A DNA stretch of 64,000 bases, taken from CAVSRC01 sp963798195. GTDB taxonomy: Bacteria > Pseudomonadota > Alphaproteobacteria > Rhizobiales > Kaistiaceae. This document shows, one piece after another, positions 52,273 to 61,467 of the stretch (position 1 is the stretch's first letter; each line of letters opens with the position of its first letter). The position numbers were made by a program, and so were the translations under genes. The notes beneath the pieces are model-generated. The model saw nothing but the letters and a program-made list of their open reading frames with translations. It was not told the DNA's origin and ran no database searches. Location of the stretch: the NCBI GenBank assembly GCA_963798195.1, contig CAWCSF010000011.1, positions 62,001 through 126,000 of the forward strand, read 5' to 3'.

Positions 52273-54057
52273 ATGATCAAGAGAAAGTTTGTTGCCGCAG
52301 CGCTGCTTGCTGTGGCGGCCGCGTTCGCGTCGCCTGCTTTTGCGCAGAATGCTGCCGCGCCAACTGAAATCAAGCCCGACAAGCCGCTGGCCGACGTTCC
52401 GCGCAACCAGACGCTCGTTCTGGGCTGGAGCATCACGTCGCCGATCGGCGTCACCAATCCGTGGGCGATCCCCGGCTACACCCATCAGGAAGGCAATGCC
52501 TTCATGTATGAGCCGCTGATGTACTTCGGCATCTTCGCCGACAAGTACATCCCGTGGCTGGCGACCGCCATGGACTACAACAAGGATTTTACCGAGCTCA
52601 CGATCAAGCTCAATCCGAAGGCCGCGTGGAGCGACGGAACGCCCGTCACCTCGAAGGATGTTGCGTTCACCTTCGAAGGCCAGATGAAGAACGAAAAGCT
52701 GCCCTACCACACCGACTTCGTCCAGTTTGTCGACACGGTCACAACGCCCGACGACGCCACCGTGATCGTGAAGTTCAAGATTCCGGCGCCGCACTTCAAG
52801 TTCCAGGTGCTGACCCTGAAGTTCGATACCGGTATCCCGATTGTTCAGGCAGCCTGGGAATCCAAGCAGCCCGACGTCAACGCGGCCGCTGGCGGTACCG
52901 AAATTCCGCATTCCGGTCCGTACGATCTCGTCGCCTGGAACGCCAACCAGAAGATCTTCAACCTGCGTGAGGATTGGTGGGCGGTGAAGGCGGGCATCGC
53001 CGACGAGCCGGCGGTGAAGCGCATCGTGATGGTCAACCTGGGTGGTCAGGTCGGCCAGAACATGGACACTGTCGCCCAGCGCATCGTCAACAACGAGATG
53101 GACTCCTCCCTCGACATGCGCGCCCAGGTGATCGGCAACATCCTTGCCCAGAACCCGAAGGTCGACGGCTGGCAGGGCAAGGATCCGCCCTACGGCTATC
53201 TCGACTGGTGGCCGAACTCGCTGTGGATGAACGACCAGCTCGCTCCCTACAACGATGCGAAGGTGCGCCGCGCGATCAGCCTGATGATCGACCGTGATAA
53301 GATCGACACGATCCTCTATGACGGCTCGAAGATCGCCACCATCTATCCTTTCCCGCTCTATCCGGCGCTGCAGAAGTTCGTGGACACGCCGGAGGTGAAG
53401 GCTCTCGAGGCGAAGTATCAGCCCCGCAAATACGACCTCGAGGAGAGCGCCAAGCTACTGACCGAAGCCGGCTTCAAGAAGAACGGCGACGGCATGTGGG
53501 AGAAGGACGGCAAGACCATCAACGGCACGATTCAGGGCTTTGAAGGCATCCACTCCGACATCGCCCCGATTCTGGTCGAAATGCTGCGCAAGGGCGGCAT
53601 CGATGCCGCGGTCAACTTCGGCACCGACGCCTATCAGAACATGGTGGACGGCGTTCCGGGCTTCTACATGTTCGGCCACGGCGCCAGCCTGAAGGACCCG
53701 TATGCGGCCTTCGAGCTGTTCGACGGCAAGTACAGCACCTCTATCGGCACATCTGCCGGCAACAACCGGTTCTCGCGCTACAAGAATCCGGAATACGACG
53801 CCATCATGAACCAGATGGCGCCGCTCGACCCGGATTCGCCCGAGTTCTTCAAGCTCGCCGTACAGGCGATGGAAATCTACTGGCGTGACCAGATCGACGT
53901 ACCGATCATCCAGTGGCTCCACCGCATCCCGTACAACAATACGTACTGGACCAACTGGCCGAGCGCCAAGAACGTTTCGCGCGGCGAGAACGGTGCCTTC
54001 TGGGCCCACACCGGCCTGCTGGTGGTTACCGGCCTCAAGCCGACCGGCGCTCAATAG
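52273..54057 (+). CDS. ABC transporter substrate-binding protein, family 5 (peptide/sugar-acid type)
   Basis: A 594-residue periplasmic binding protein. The signal peptide is clear (MIKRKFVAAALLAVAAAFAS then PAFA-QN). The mature part is family 5 (OppA/DppA type): NQTLVLGWSITSPIGVTNPW, EGNAFMYEPLMYFGIF, LTIKLNPKAAWSDGTPVTSK, TPDDATVIVKFKIPAPHFKF, and VRRAISLMIDRDKIDTILYD, with an LLTEAGFKKNGDGMWEKDGK segment. Family 5 proteins bind peptides, nickel, opines or oligosaccharides. Co-location with uxuA and a uronate-dehydrogenase-like gene favours a uronate-containing sugar or glycoside, which is inference. It is the first gene of a seven-gene run. Confidence 0.93.
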   Translation: MIKRKFVAAALLAVAAAFASPAFAQNAAAPTEIKPDKPLADVPRNQTLVLGWSITSPIGVTNPWAIPGYTHQEGNAFMYEPLMYFGIFADKYIPWLATAMDYNKDFTELTIKLNPKAAWSDGTPVTSKDVAFTFEGQMKNEKLPYHTDFVQFVDTVTTPDDATVIVKFKIPAPHFKFQVLTLKFDTGIPIVQAAWESKQPDVNAAAGGTEIPHSGPYDLVAWNANQKIFNLREDWWAVKAGIADEPAVKRIVMVNLGGQVGQNMDTVAQRIVNNEMDSSLDMRAQVIGNILAQNPKVDGWQGKDPPYGYLDWWPNSLWMNDQLAPYNDAKVRRAISLMIDRDKIDTILYDGSKIATIYPFPLYPALQKFVDTPEVKALEAKYQPRKYDLEESAKLLTEAGFKKNGDGMWEKDGKTINGTIQGFEGIHSDIAPILVEMLRKGGIDAAVNFGTDAYQNMVDGVPGFYMFGHGASLKDPYAAFELFDGKYSTSIGTSAGNNRFSRYKNPEYDAIMNQMAPLDPDSPEFFKLAVQAMEIYWRDQIDVPIIQWLHRIPYNNTYWTNWPSAKNVSRGENGAFWAHTGLLVVTGLKPTGAQ

Positions 54058-54128
54058 AAATTGCCGCGTCACGGGTGTGCGCCTTCGGGCGCACACCTTT
54101 TCCTGATTTCATGCGGGAGCATGGCTGA

Positions 54129-55130
54129 GTGTCCACGTTACGGCTGGTCGTCCGACGCGTTTTCTTTCTCATCCTGGTGATCTGGTCGGCCTCGACCATC
54201 GTGTTCTTCGTTCCGCGCTTCTCGTCGCGCAACGCCATCCGCGAACGCTTCGCGGAACTCGCCCGCAATGGCGGCTTCTCAACCGGCGACCTGGAGAAGA
54301 TCGTGGCGTCCATGCAGCACCAGTTCGGCCTCGACCGGCCGCTGCTGCCCCAATATCTCGACTACCTGAACAGCATCGTTCACTTCGATTTCGGCTACTC
54401 CCTCGGCAAGTATCCGGCGACGGTGACCGGCCTCATCCAGCAGGCGCTGCCGTGGACGATCGGCCTCATCCTCGTCACGACGATCCTCAGCTTCCTGATC
54501 GGCACGCTGCTTGGAGCCATCGCCGCATGGCCACGCGCGCCGCAATGGGCGCGATCGGTGGCGACGCCCTTCGTGCTGTTCACCGGCGTGCCGCCAGTGC
54601 TGGCCGGCGTGCTGCTGCTCTTCTTCGTCGGCTTCAAGCTCAAGCTGCTGCCGCTTGGCGGCGCCTATTCGATTGGCACCATCCCGGACTGGTCCTGGCG
54701 TTTCGCCGTCGACATGGGCGTGCACCAGATTCTGCCGGCGCTCTCGCTGATCCTCGGCTCGGTCGGCGGCTGGGTGCTGTCGATGCGCGGGATGGGCATC
54801 ACCATCCAGGGCGAGGACTATGTGAACTTCGCCGAGCACAAGGGTCTCAACGGCGTCCGCATCTTCCGTGACTATTATCTGCGCAACGCGATCGTGCCGC
54901 AGGTGACGGGACTGGCTCTCGCGCTCGGCACCGTGGTGACGTCGGCGGTGATCGTCGAGGGTATCTTCGGCTTGCCCGGCATCGGCACGCTGCTGCAGGA
55001 CGCCATCCGGTCCAACGACTTCCCGGTGATCTACGGGATCGTCATCTTCATCACCATCGCAATCGCGACCCTGATGGTGGCGATGGAATTCGTGTACCCG
55101 CTGCTAGATCCTCGCATCAAGAACCAGTAA
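54129..55130 (+). CDS. ABC transporter permease, DppB/OppB type
   Basis: A 333-residue inner-membrane permease starting at GTG 54129. It has an N-terminal membrane helix (VFFLILVIWSASTIVFFVP), the DppB-type periplasmic region FDFGYSLGKYPATVTGLIQQ, and five further membrane segments. The coupling region DYVNFAEHKGLNGVRIFRDY follows (family EAA-like loop), then LRNAIVPQVTGLALALGTVV and VEGIFGLPGIGTLLQDAI. It forms the channel with the next permease. Confidence 0.93.
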   Translation: MSTLRLVVRRVFFLILVIWSASTIVFFVPRFSSRNAIRERFAELARNGGFSTGDLEKIVASMQHQFGLDRPLLPQYLDYLNSIVHFDFGYSLGKYPATVTGLIQQALPWTIGLILVTTILSFLIGTLLGAIAAWPRAPQWARSVATPFVLFTGVPPVLAGVLLLFFVGFKLKLLPLGGAYSIGTIPDWSWRFAVDMGVHQILPALSLILGSVGGWVLSMRGMGITIQGEDYVNFAEHKGLNGVRIFRDYYLRNAIVPQVTGLALALGTVVTSAVIVEGIFGLPGIGTLLQDAIRSNDFPVIYGIVIFITIAIATLMVAMEFVYPLLDPRIKNQ

Positions 55131-55141
55131 GGGGCAAACCA

Positions 55142-56041
55142 TTGGCCGTCGCTGAGTGGGTACCGGAAGCCGTAAGACAGCCAGGTCGTCTGGCGTTGTT
55201 CCTGCGCTACCTGCGAAGGAACAAGAGCCTATCGATAGGCCTCTTCGTGCTTTTCCTTCTTGTCGCCTTCACCGTCATCGGCCTTCTGACCGTCAATCCC
55301 GAGGATGCATACCCGCTCTCGGCCCCGACGCGGAAACCGCCGAGCTGGCAATATCCACTGGGCACGGACTTCTTCGGACGCGATCTGCTCGCAGCAATGG
55401 CGGTCGGCATGTGGCAGACGGCCGTCATCGGCGTCATTGCCGGCGCAATCGGCACGTTCATCGGCGTCGTGCTCGGTTTCGTCTCGGCCTATTTCGGCCG
55501 CTGGACCGACACCGGCATCCGCAGCGTCTGCCAGGTGCTGCTGCCGATCCCGGTGCTGCTGATCCAGGTGGTGATCGCAGGTTCGCTCGATAAGCGCGAT
55601 GTGACCATCTACACGATGGCGTTCATCGTGGTGCTGCTTGCCTGGATGTGGCCGACGCTGGTCATTCGCTCGCAAGTGCTCACCATGAAGGAGCGCCAAT
55701 TCGTCTCGGTCGCGAAGCTGTCGGGCGTGAGCGACTTCGGCATCATCTTCAAGGAAATCCTGCCGAACCTCCTGCCCTTCATCGCCGCCGCATTCGTCGG
55801 CCAGGTTTTCGCGGCGGTGTTCGCCTCATTCTACCTTGCCGTTCTCGGCCTCGGTCCGCTGCGCGAGCCGCTGCTCGGAAATATCATCTGGGCCGCCCAG
55901 TCGCAGGGCGCCTTCTTCAACGGCTGGTGGTGGTGGCCGATCGAGCCCGCGGTCGGCATGATTCTCATTCTCGGATCGCTTGCGCTGATCATCATGGGAC
56001 TGGACGAATTGGCCAATCCTCGCGTGCGCAAGGCGGAATAG
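55142..56041 (+). CDS. ABC transporter permease, DppC/OppC type
   Basis: A 299-residue permease starting at TTG 55142, with AAGGGGC upstream. It has the N-terminal OppC_N region (SIGLFVLFLLVAFTVIGLLT), the motif YPLGTDFFGRDLLAAMAVGM, and the coupling loop KERQFVSVAKLSGVSDFGII with FKEILPNLLPFIAAAFVGQV. The C-terminal membrane segment contains an unusual tryptophan run (NGWWWWPIEPAVGMIL) found in some family-5 permeases. It pairs with the upstream permease. Confidence 0.93.
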   Translation: MAVAEWVPEAVRQPGRLALFLRYLRRNKSLSIGLFVLFLLVAFTVIGLLTVNPEDAYPLSAPTRKPPSWQYPLGTDFFGRDLLAAMAVGMWQTAVIGVIAGAIGTFIGVVLGFVSAYFGRWTDTGIRSVCQVLLPIPVLLIQVVIAGSLDKRDVTIYTMAFIVVLLAWMWPTLVIRSQVLTMKERQFVSVAKLSGVSDFGIIFKEILPNLLPFIAAAFVGQVFAAVFASFYLAVLGLGPLREPLLGNIIWAAQSQGAFFNGWWWWPIEPAVGMILILGSLALIIMGLDELANPRVRKAE

Positions 56042-56046
56042 AGATC

Positions 56047-57075
56047 ATGAATTCGACAGTGATGGATCGTCAGGCAGGTCCACGACCCGCGACCGGGCGC
56101 GCCGCCGATGGCCACCAGGTTCTCCAGGTGCAGGACCTCGAGGTCACCTACTACACCGACGCCGGACGGGCCAAGGCGCTGGACGGCGTCAGCTTCACGC
56201 TCAATGCCGGCGAGAAGCTCGGCATGGTGGGCGAATCCGGCTCAGGCAAGAGCACGCTGGCCCTCGCCATGATGCGCATGATCAAGCCTCCCGGGCGCAT
56301 CGAGGGCGGCAAGGTCATCGTCGGCGGGACCGACCTCACGTCCCTCGACGACGAGGCAATGCGCAAGGCGCGCCTCAGCAAGATCGCATACATCCCGCAA
56401 GGCGCGATGAACTCGCTCAATCCTGTCATGCGGATCGGCGCGCAGATGCTCGATTCACTCAAGTCCCACAACGCAGGCGGGACCAGGTCGGGGTTCGAGG
56501 AACGCTGCAAGTCCGCCCTGCGGTCCGTCGATCTCGACCCTGGCGTTTTCCGCATGTACCCGCACGAACTCAGCGGCGGCATGAAGCAGCGCGTCTGTAT
56601 CGCCATCGGAGTTCTGCTTCGCCCGCAGGTGATCATCGCCGACGAGCCGACCAGCGCCCTCGACGTGGTCACCCAGCGTCAGGTGATGGAAACCATCGAT
56701 CGTGTCCAGACGGACCTGAACGCCGCCGTCATCCTGATCGGCCACGACATGGGACTCATGGCGCAATTCGTCGACAAGGTCGCGGTGATGTATGCCGGGC
56801 GCCTGGTCGAGGTGAGCACCGTCCGGGAGATGTTCACCGATCCCAAGCATCCCTACGCCAAGGCGCTGATCAACAGCTTGCCAAGCCTGGACAACAAGGG
56901 GGTCTTCCAGGGAATACCCGGGCTCGCCCCCTCGCTGCTACGCGTGCCAAGCGGTTGCGCCTTTCACCCCCGCTGTCCCGACGCTATGGAAATCTGCAGC
57001 AAGGTCCGCCCGGAGGCAGACTTGTTGCCGGGCGGACGCAGCGTGACCTGCCACTTGTTCGACAAGGAGGCATGA
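56047..57075 (+). CDS. ABC transporter ATP-binding protein, DppD/OppD type
   Basis: A 342-residue ATPase. Walker A GMVGESGSGKSTLALAM, Q-loop YIPQGAMNSLNPVM, signature ELSGGMKQRVCIAIGVLL, Walker B VIIADEPTSALDVVTQ, switch His in ILIGHDMGLMAQ, and the C-terminal oligopeptide domain CAFHPRCPDAMEICSK with its cysteines. The N-terminal methionine at 56047 follows the permease stop by five bases. It drives import with the DppF-type partner, whose gene overlaps it (ATGA). Confidence 0.94.
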   Translation: MNSTVMDRQAGPRPATGRAADGHQVLQVQDLEVTYYTDAGRAKALDGVSFTLNAGEKLGMVGESGSGKSTLALAMMRMIKPPGRIEGGKVIVGGTDLTSLDDEAMRKARLSKIAYIPQGAMNSLNPVMRIGAQMLDSLKSHNAGGTRSGFEERCKSALRSVDLDPGVFRMYPHELSGGMKQRVCIAIGVLLRPQVIIADEPTSALDVVTQRQVMETIDRVQTDLNAAVILIGHDMGLMAQFVDKVAVMYAGRLVEVSTVREMFTDPKHPYAKALINSLPSLDNKGVFQGIPGLAPSLLRVPSGCAFHPRCPDAMEICSKVRPEADLLPGGRSVTCHLFDKEA

Positions 57076-58082
57076 GCGTGGCAAACCTTCTGGAACTCAA
57101 CCACATTTCCAAGGTCTATTCGCGCGGCCTTATCAAGGCCACGTCGACAACCGCTCTGAGCGACTTCTCACTCACGCTGCGCGAAGACGAACCGACCATC
57201 CTGACCGTCGCCGGCGAGAGCGGCAGCGGCAAGACGACCCTCGCCATGCTGCTGCTCGGCTTCATCGAGCCGACGGCGGGCCAGATCGTCTATCGCGGCC
57301 GGGACATCAGCACACTGCACGGCGAAGAGCGCATGACGTTCCGCCGCGAGGTGCAGGCGGTGTTTCAGGATCCGTTTGCGGTCTTCAATCCGTTTTACAC
57401 GGTCGATCACCTGCTGACTGTGCCTATCCGCCGTTTCAAGCTCGCGAAGTCGAAGTCGGAAGCGCGCGACAGAATGTATGAGTCGCTGACAGCGGTCGGG
57501 CTCCGCCCCGAGGACGTGCTCGGACGGTTCCCGCATCAGCTCTCCGGCGGGCAGCGCCAGCGCATCAACGTTGCACGCGCCCTGTTGCTGCGGCCACGTC
57601 TGCTGATCGCCGACGAACCGGTCTCGATGGTCGACGCATCGCTCCGTGCCAACATCCTGGAGACGCTGCGCAAGCTGCAACAGGATTATGGCGTTTCCAT
57701 CATTTACATCACACACGACCTGACGACCGCCTTCCACATCGCCAAGTCGATCATCGTGCTCTATCGCGGGGCGGTGATGGAGGCAGGCGACGTGGACTCC
57801 GTTATCAAGCGGCCGCAGCACCCCTACACACAGCTTCTCGTCGACTCGATCCCGTGGACCGATCTCGACAAGCGGTGGGGCGAGCACCCGATAAAGGCGC
57901 GCGAATCGTCAGCCAAGAGCATCGGTTGCCTGTTCCACTCCCGCTGCCCGGTCCCCATGGACGTTTGCGACCAACGGCCACCCCTCTTCCGCATCGACGC
58001 GCATCACACCGCATCCTGCTTCCACTTCGGCGCGCAGCCGAAAGTTGAATCCGATCACCTGTCCGAATTGTTGCCGGTCTAG
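57072..58082 (+). CDS. ABC transporter ATP-binding protein, DppF/OppF type
   Basis: A 336-residue ATPase. Walker A TVAGESGSGKTTLAMLLLG, Q-loop AVFQDPFAVFNPFYTVDHLL, signature QLSGGQRQRINVARALLL, Walker B LLIADEPVSMVDASLRANIL, switch His in IYITHDLTTAFHIA, and the C-terminal cysteine segment IGCLFHSRCPVPMDVCD. Such DppD/DppF pairs energise family-5 importers. The gene overlaps the upstream ATPase gene (ATGA), and uxuA follows after 121 bases on the same strand. Confidence 0.94.
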   Translation: MSVANLLELNHISKVYSRGLIKATSTTALSDFSLTLREDEPTILTVAGESGSGKTTLAMLLLGFIEPTAGQIVYRGRDISTLHGEERMTFRREVQAVFQDPFAVFNPFYTVDHLLTVPIRRFKLAKSKSEARDRMYESLTAVGLRPEDVLGRFPHQLSGGQRQRINVARALLLRPRLLIADEPVSMVDASLRANILETLRKLQQDYGVSIIYITHDLTTAFHIAKSIIVLYRGAVMEAGDVDSVIKRPQHPYTQLLVDSIPWTDLDKRWGEHPIKARESSAKSIGCLFHSRCPVPMDVCDQRPPLFRIDAHHTASCFHFGAQPKVESDHLSELLPV

Positions 58083-58203
58083 GAATACGCGGCTTGCCAG
58101 CCATCTCGATCATCTCCTGCCTGTAGGTCCGTCGCCTTTCGATGCGCTGCTCCGCGGCCGGGCACCGATCGTGCGTGGCCGGGAAACAGAGGAAGCCAGT
58201 TTC

Positions 58204-59166
58204 ATGCTTGAAATCGCCGAAATGATTCCACCGACCCCGTCGCCGGTCTGGAAGCTGGCGAAGCAGGCAGGCGTCGATCTCGCCGTCGGCGGCTTGCCGT
58301 TCGACAGCGTTCAGGCGGGCGAGGCGCCATGGGACCTTGCCCCGCTGACGCGGCTCAAGCAGCGTTACGAGGACGCCGGATTCGAACTGCGGGTGATCGA
58401 GTCGCGCCCGCCACTGAATAAGGCAAAGCGCGCTCTCCCCGGCCGCGACGACGAGATTGCCACGGTCTGCACGCTGCTGGAGAACATGGGCAAGCTCGGC
58501 ATCCCGGTGTGGTGCTACGAGTGGATGACCGACTTCAACTGGGTGCGCACCAACATGTCGACGCCTTCGCGCGGTGGCTCGGTGGTGACCAGCTTCGACC
58601 TTAACGACGTGCCTGCGAACATCACCTCGAACCCACCGATCGGCGAGGACGAGCTGTGGACCAACCTTGAATATTTCCTCAGAAAGGTGCTGCCGGTCGC
58701 CGAGAAGGCCAACGTCAAGCTGTCCATGCATCCCGACGATCCGCCGCTCTCGCCGATCCGCGGAGTCGGTCGGATCATGCGCAGTATCGACAACTACCAG
58801 CGACTGGTCGATATGGTCCCCAGCGACATGAATACGATCACCCTCTGCCAGGGCAACTTCACCCTGATGACCGACGACCTGCCTGCAGCCATTCGCAAGT
58901 TCGGTAAGAAGATTTCCTTCATCCACTTCCGCGACGTGCGCGGCGAACCGAAGAAGTTCCAGGAGACGTGGCACGACGCCGGCAAGACTGACATGCTCGC
59001 CTGCATGCGCGCCTATCGCGACATCGGCTTCGACGGCGTGCTGCGGCCGGACCACGTGCCGACCGTCGAGGGCGACAGCAACGAGCACGCCGGCTATTCC
59101 GCTTTCGGGCGGCTTTACGCCATCGGATACATCCGCGGCCTGCACCAGGCCGTTTACGCAGAATAG
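58204..59166 (+). CDS. uxuA: Mannonate dehydratase family protein (UxuA)
   Basis: A 320-residue TIM barrel of the UxuA family. The sequence has VWKLAKQAGVDLAVGGLPFD, LPGRDDEIATVCTLLENMGK, CYEWMTDFNWVRTNM, the metal site KLSMHPDDPPLSPIRG, LCQGNFTLMTDDLPAAIR, the His region ISFIHFRDVRGEPKKFQETW, and GVLRPDHVPTVEGDSNEHAG. UxuA turns D-mannonate into 2-keto-3-deoxygluconate in glucuronate breakdown. It is shorter than the about 394-residue E. coli enzyme. ATG 58204 is chosen since homology starts at MLEIAEMIPPTPSPVW. It lies directly after the ABC transporter genes. Confidence 0.9.
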   Translation: MLEIAEMIPPTPSPVWKLAKQAGVDLAVGGLPFDSVQAGEAPWDLAPLTRLKQRYEDAGFELRVIESRPPLNKAKRALPGRDDEIATVCTLLENMGKLGIPVWCYEWMTDFNWVRTNMSTPSRGGSVVTSFDLNDVPANITSNPPIGEDELWTNLEYFLRKVLPVAEKANVKLSMHPDDPPLSPIRGVGRIMRSIDNYQRLVDMVPSDMNTITLCQGNFTLMTDDLPAAIRKFGKKISFIHFRDVRGEPKKFQETWHDAGKTDMLACMRAYRDIGFDGVLRPDHVPTVEGDSNEHAGYSAFGRLYAIGYIRGLHQAVYAE

Positions 59167-59175
59167 GCAAGCATC

Positions 59176-60012
59176 ATGAAGATTGCCCTCACCGGGGGAA
59201 GCGGCGGCATCGGCCAGGCGATCATCGCCGAGGCGCTGAGCCAGGGCCACACCATCGTCAACGTCGACAGGGCGCCACCGCCAAAGAAGCAGAGAGGCGT
59301 GCGGTTCGTTCAGGCGAACGTGTCCGAATACAAGAAGCTGGTCCGCGCCTTCAAGGGCTGCGACGCGATGATTCACATGGCGGCAATTCCGACGCCGCTC
59401 CGCGATCCTTATGATGTCGTGCACAACAACAACGTCGTTGGCAGCTACAACGCCATGCTCGCGGCCGCCGAGAATGGCATCATGCGCATCTGCCAGGCTT
59501 CAAGCGTCAATGCGATCGGCTTCTCCTACAGCCGTGCCCCGCATTTCGATTATTTCCCGCTTGACGAGTCCCATCCGAACTATTGCGAGGAAGCGTACGG
59601 CCTGTCGAAGTGGATCTGCGAGCAGCAGGCCGACAGCTTCGCGCGCCGTTACCCGAAAATGCGCATCGCCAGCATGCGCTTCCACTGGGTGGTCCCCGAC
59701 CGCGCGACGGCCGCCAAGGTTTTCAATGCCGCAAACAAAAGCGCCGGCTTTCACCTCTGGGCCTACACCCGCTTCGACTCCGCCGCCCGCGCATGCCTGC
59801 TGAGCCTCAAGGCGCCGTTCAAGGGCCACGAGGCCTTCTACATCGTTGCACCGGACACGACGATGGATACGCCGACGCTGGAACTGGCCGCGAAATATTT
59901 CCCCAAGGTGCCGGTTCGCGGCAACCTGAAGGGCAATCGCAGTTTCTTCAACTCTTCCAAGGCCAAACGCCTGCTCGGCTGGACACATCCGGCGGCAACG
60001 ACGGTCGCCTGA
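59176..60012 (+). CDS. NAD-dependent epimerase/dehydratase, uronate-dehydrogenase-like
   Basis: A 278-residue extended SDR. The NAD motif is KIALTGGSGGIGQAIIAEAL (GxxGxxG); then MIHMAAIPTPLRDPYDVVHN, ICQASSVNAIGFSYSRAP, and the active pair in EEAYGLSKWICEQQADSFAR (YxxxK). The layout matches uronate dehydrogenases, which oxidise galacturonate or glucuronate to the lactone, but other sugar substrates remain possible. It starts nine bases after uxuA, so the two are in one operon, and it is the last of the transporter-linked run. It is convergent with the PrpF-like gene. Confidence 0.87.
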   Translation: MKIALTGGSGGIGQAIIAEALSQGHTIVNVDRAPPPKKQRGVRFVQANVSEYKKLVRAFKGCDAMIHMAAIPTPLRDPYDVVHNNNVVGSYNAMLAAAENGIMRICQASSVNAIGFSYSRAPHFDYFPLDESHPNYCEEAYGLSKWICEQQADSFARRYPKMRIASMRFHWVVPDRATAAKVFNAANKSAGFHLWAYTRFDSAARACLLSLKAPFKGHEAFYIVAPDTTMDTPTLELAAKYFPKVPVRGNLKGNRSFFNSSKAKRLLGWTHPAATTVA

Positions 60013-60019
60013 GCCGGAG

Positions 60020-61075
60020 TCAGCCGAAAACGATGCCGTCGAAAAGCTTGCGGGCCGTCCTCAGGATAGCCGCGCGCTGAACGTCGCCGTTCTCTCCCAT
60101 CGTCGCGATCACCGTCATTTCGCCGGACGGATGCTCGATCGAGAGTGATTTTTGACTGCCGGGCGGAATGTTCGCCAGCACTGCGGCAGGACCTGCCGAT
60201 AGCAGGCACGCGGTCGCCACGCTGACGGCGCCCAGCACGCCGATCGAAGCGTGACAGCGATGCGGGATGAACGTGCGCGTCGAAATCGCACCGCCATTCT
60301 TCGGTGGCGAGATCATCGTCATCTTCGGCACCGTTTTCTCGGCAACGTCGCCGAGATTCATCATCGGCCCGGCAACCTTGCGCACCGCCTCGAGCTTCGC
60401 ACGCAACGCGGCATTGGCTTCCAGCGCTTCGCGGGTCTCCTCCCCGCTGATCCCCATGTCGCTTGCGCTGAGAACCACGCACGGCATGCCGTTGTCGATC
60501 AGCGTCACCGCGATGCCCTCGATCGTGTCAACCGCGTTGCCGGTCGGCAGCAGCGCGCCGCAACTCGAACCGGCCGCATCTTCGAAGGCAATCGGGATCG
60601 GCGCCGCCGTGCCCGGCACCCCGTCGATGCGGGCATTGCCCGCGTAGGTCACCATTCTGCCCGGCGTCTCAATGGTCGCGATGGCCGTCTGGGCGGAATT
60701 CTCCATGAAGATGCGCACCTCGGTCCGCCCGTCCTCGGCAACAACAAGTCCCCGCTCGATGGCGAAGGGACCGATGCCGGCGAGGATGTTCCCGCAGTTC
60801 TGCGCGTCGGTGACGATCGGCCGGTCAACGAACACCTGCAGAAACAGATAATCCACATCGATGCCCGGGCGCGACGACTTGCGCACGACCCCGATCTTGG
60901 AGGTGAGCGGATCGGCGCCACCCATGCCGTCGATCTGCCGAAGATCCGGCGATCCCATGACGCGCAAGAGGAACGCGTCGCGGGCCGCTTCATCCGCCGG
61001 AAGATCGTCGGCCAGAAAGTAGCCGCCCTTCGACGTCCCGCCCCGCATCCACATGCAGCGAACGCCCTCACTCAT
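60020..61075 (-). CDS. PrpF/4-oxalomesaconate tautomerase-like protein
   Basis: A 351-residue protein of the PrpF family (diaminopimelate-epimerase fold). The N-terminal signature is VRCMWMRGGTSKGGYFLADD, with DAQNCGNILAGIGPFAIERG holding the conserved Cys/Asn region, and ATVATACLL-like segments near the C-terminus (SVATACLLSAGPAAVLANIP). Members isomerise 2-methylaconitate or 4-oxalomesaconate; GalD acts in gallate/protocatechuate breakdown next to aldolases of the RraA type. An RraA-like gene exists at 24789 but 35 kb away. The ATG at 61075 overlaps the stop of a small upstream gene (ATGA). Confidence 0.87.
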   Translation of the reverse strand: MSEGVRCMWMRGGTSKGGYFLADDLPADEAARDAFLLRVMGSPDLRQIDGMGGADPLTSKIGVVRKSSRPGIDVDYLFLQVFVDRPIVTDAQNCGNILAGIGPFAIERGLVVAEDGRTEVRIFMENSAQTAIATIETPGRMVTYAGNARIDGVPGTAAPIPIAFEDAAGSSCGALLPTGNAVDTIEGIAVTLIDNGMPCVVLSASDMGISGEETREALEANAALRAKLEAVRKVAGPMMNLGDVAEKTVPKMTMISPPKNGGAISTRTFIPHRCHASIGVLGAVSVATACLLSAGPAAVLANIPPGSQKSLSIEHPSGEMTVIATMGENGDVQRAAILRTARKLFDGIVFG

Positions 61076-61299
61076 ATTGCAGGCCCGCCTTTCTTAAGCT
61101 CGTCGCACTTGCCGTAGATGTCGAGTCCCAGTTCGCTCGACTGCAGCCGTTGTCGCGTCGCCGCCTCCTTCGCCGCACCTGCCTCGGCGACATCTGCCAA
61201 GGCAGAGGCCGTCTCGCGCGGCGCGACGCAGACGGCGCGGAAGATGCCAGCAATCGCCGATTTTCGAAACAGTGTAATTCCTGCGTTTCGCATCGCCAT
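61072..61299 (-). CDS. Small protein of unknown function, coupled to the PrpF-like gene
   Basis: A 75-residue frame from ATG 61299: MAMRNAGITLFRKSAIAGIF, then helical Ala/Glu-rich sequence and the end LDIYGKCDELKKGGPAI. I do not recognise the family. The support is the exact ATGA overlap with the PrpF-like start, codon-rich composition like the neighbours, and absence of an alternative gene. A chance frame cannot be excluded. It could be a regulatory leader-type or a short partner protein; this is inference. Confidence 0.45.
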   Translation of the reverse strand: MAMRNAGITLFRKSAIAGIFRAVCVAPRETASALADVAEAGAAKEAATRQRLQSSELGLDIYGKCDELKKGGPAI

Positions 61300-61467
61300 G
61301 GCGCGATCCGCTTTAGAAAGCCCAGCGTGCTACACGCAGAACCACAAGGGCTGCACACCTTGTCGGCGCCCCTGATGACCTCTAGAACGCATGCGGGCGT
61401 CGGCTTCAGTCGACTGTCCTGCCCTCCGTGACCGCCCCCGCCAACAACATGATCCGACGGACCTGAC

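Noticed and set aside
57805..59424. A long leftward frame over the ATPase, uxuA and SDR genes
   Set aside because: It spans three intact, opposite-strand genes and reads as low-complexity shadow sequence.
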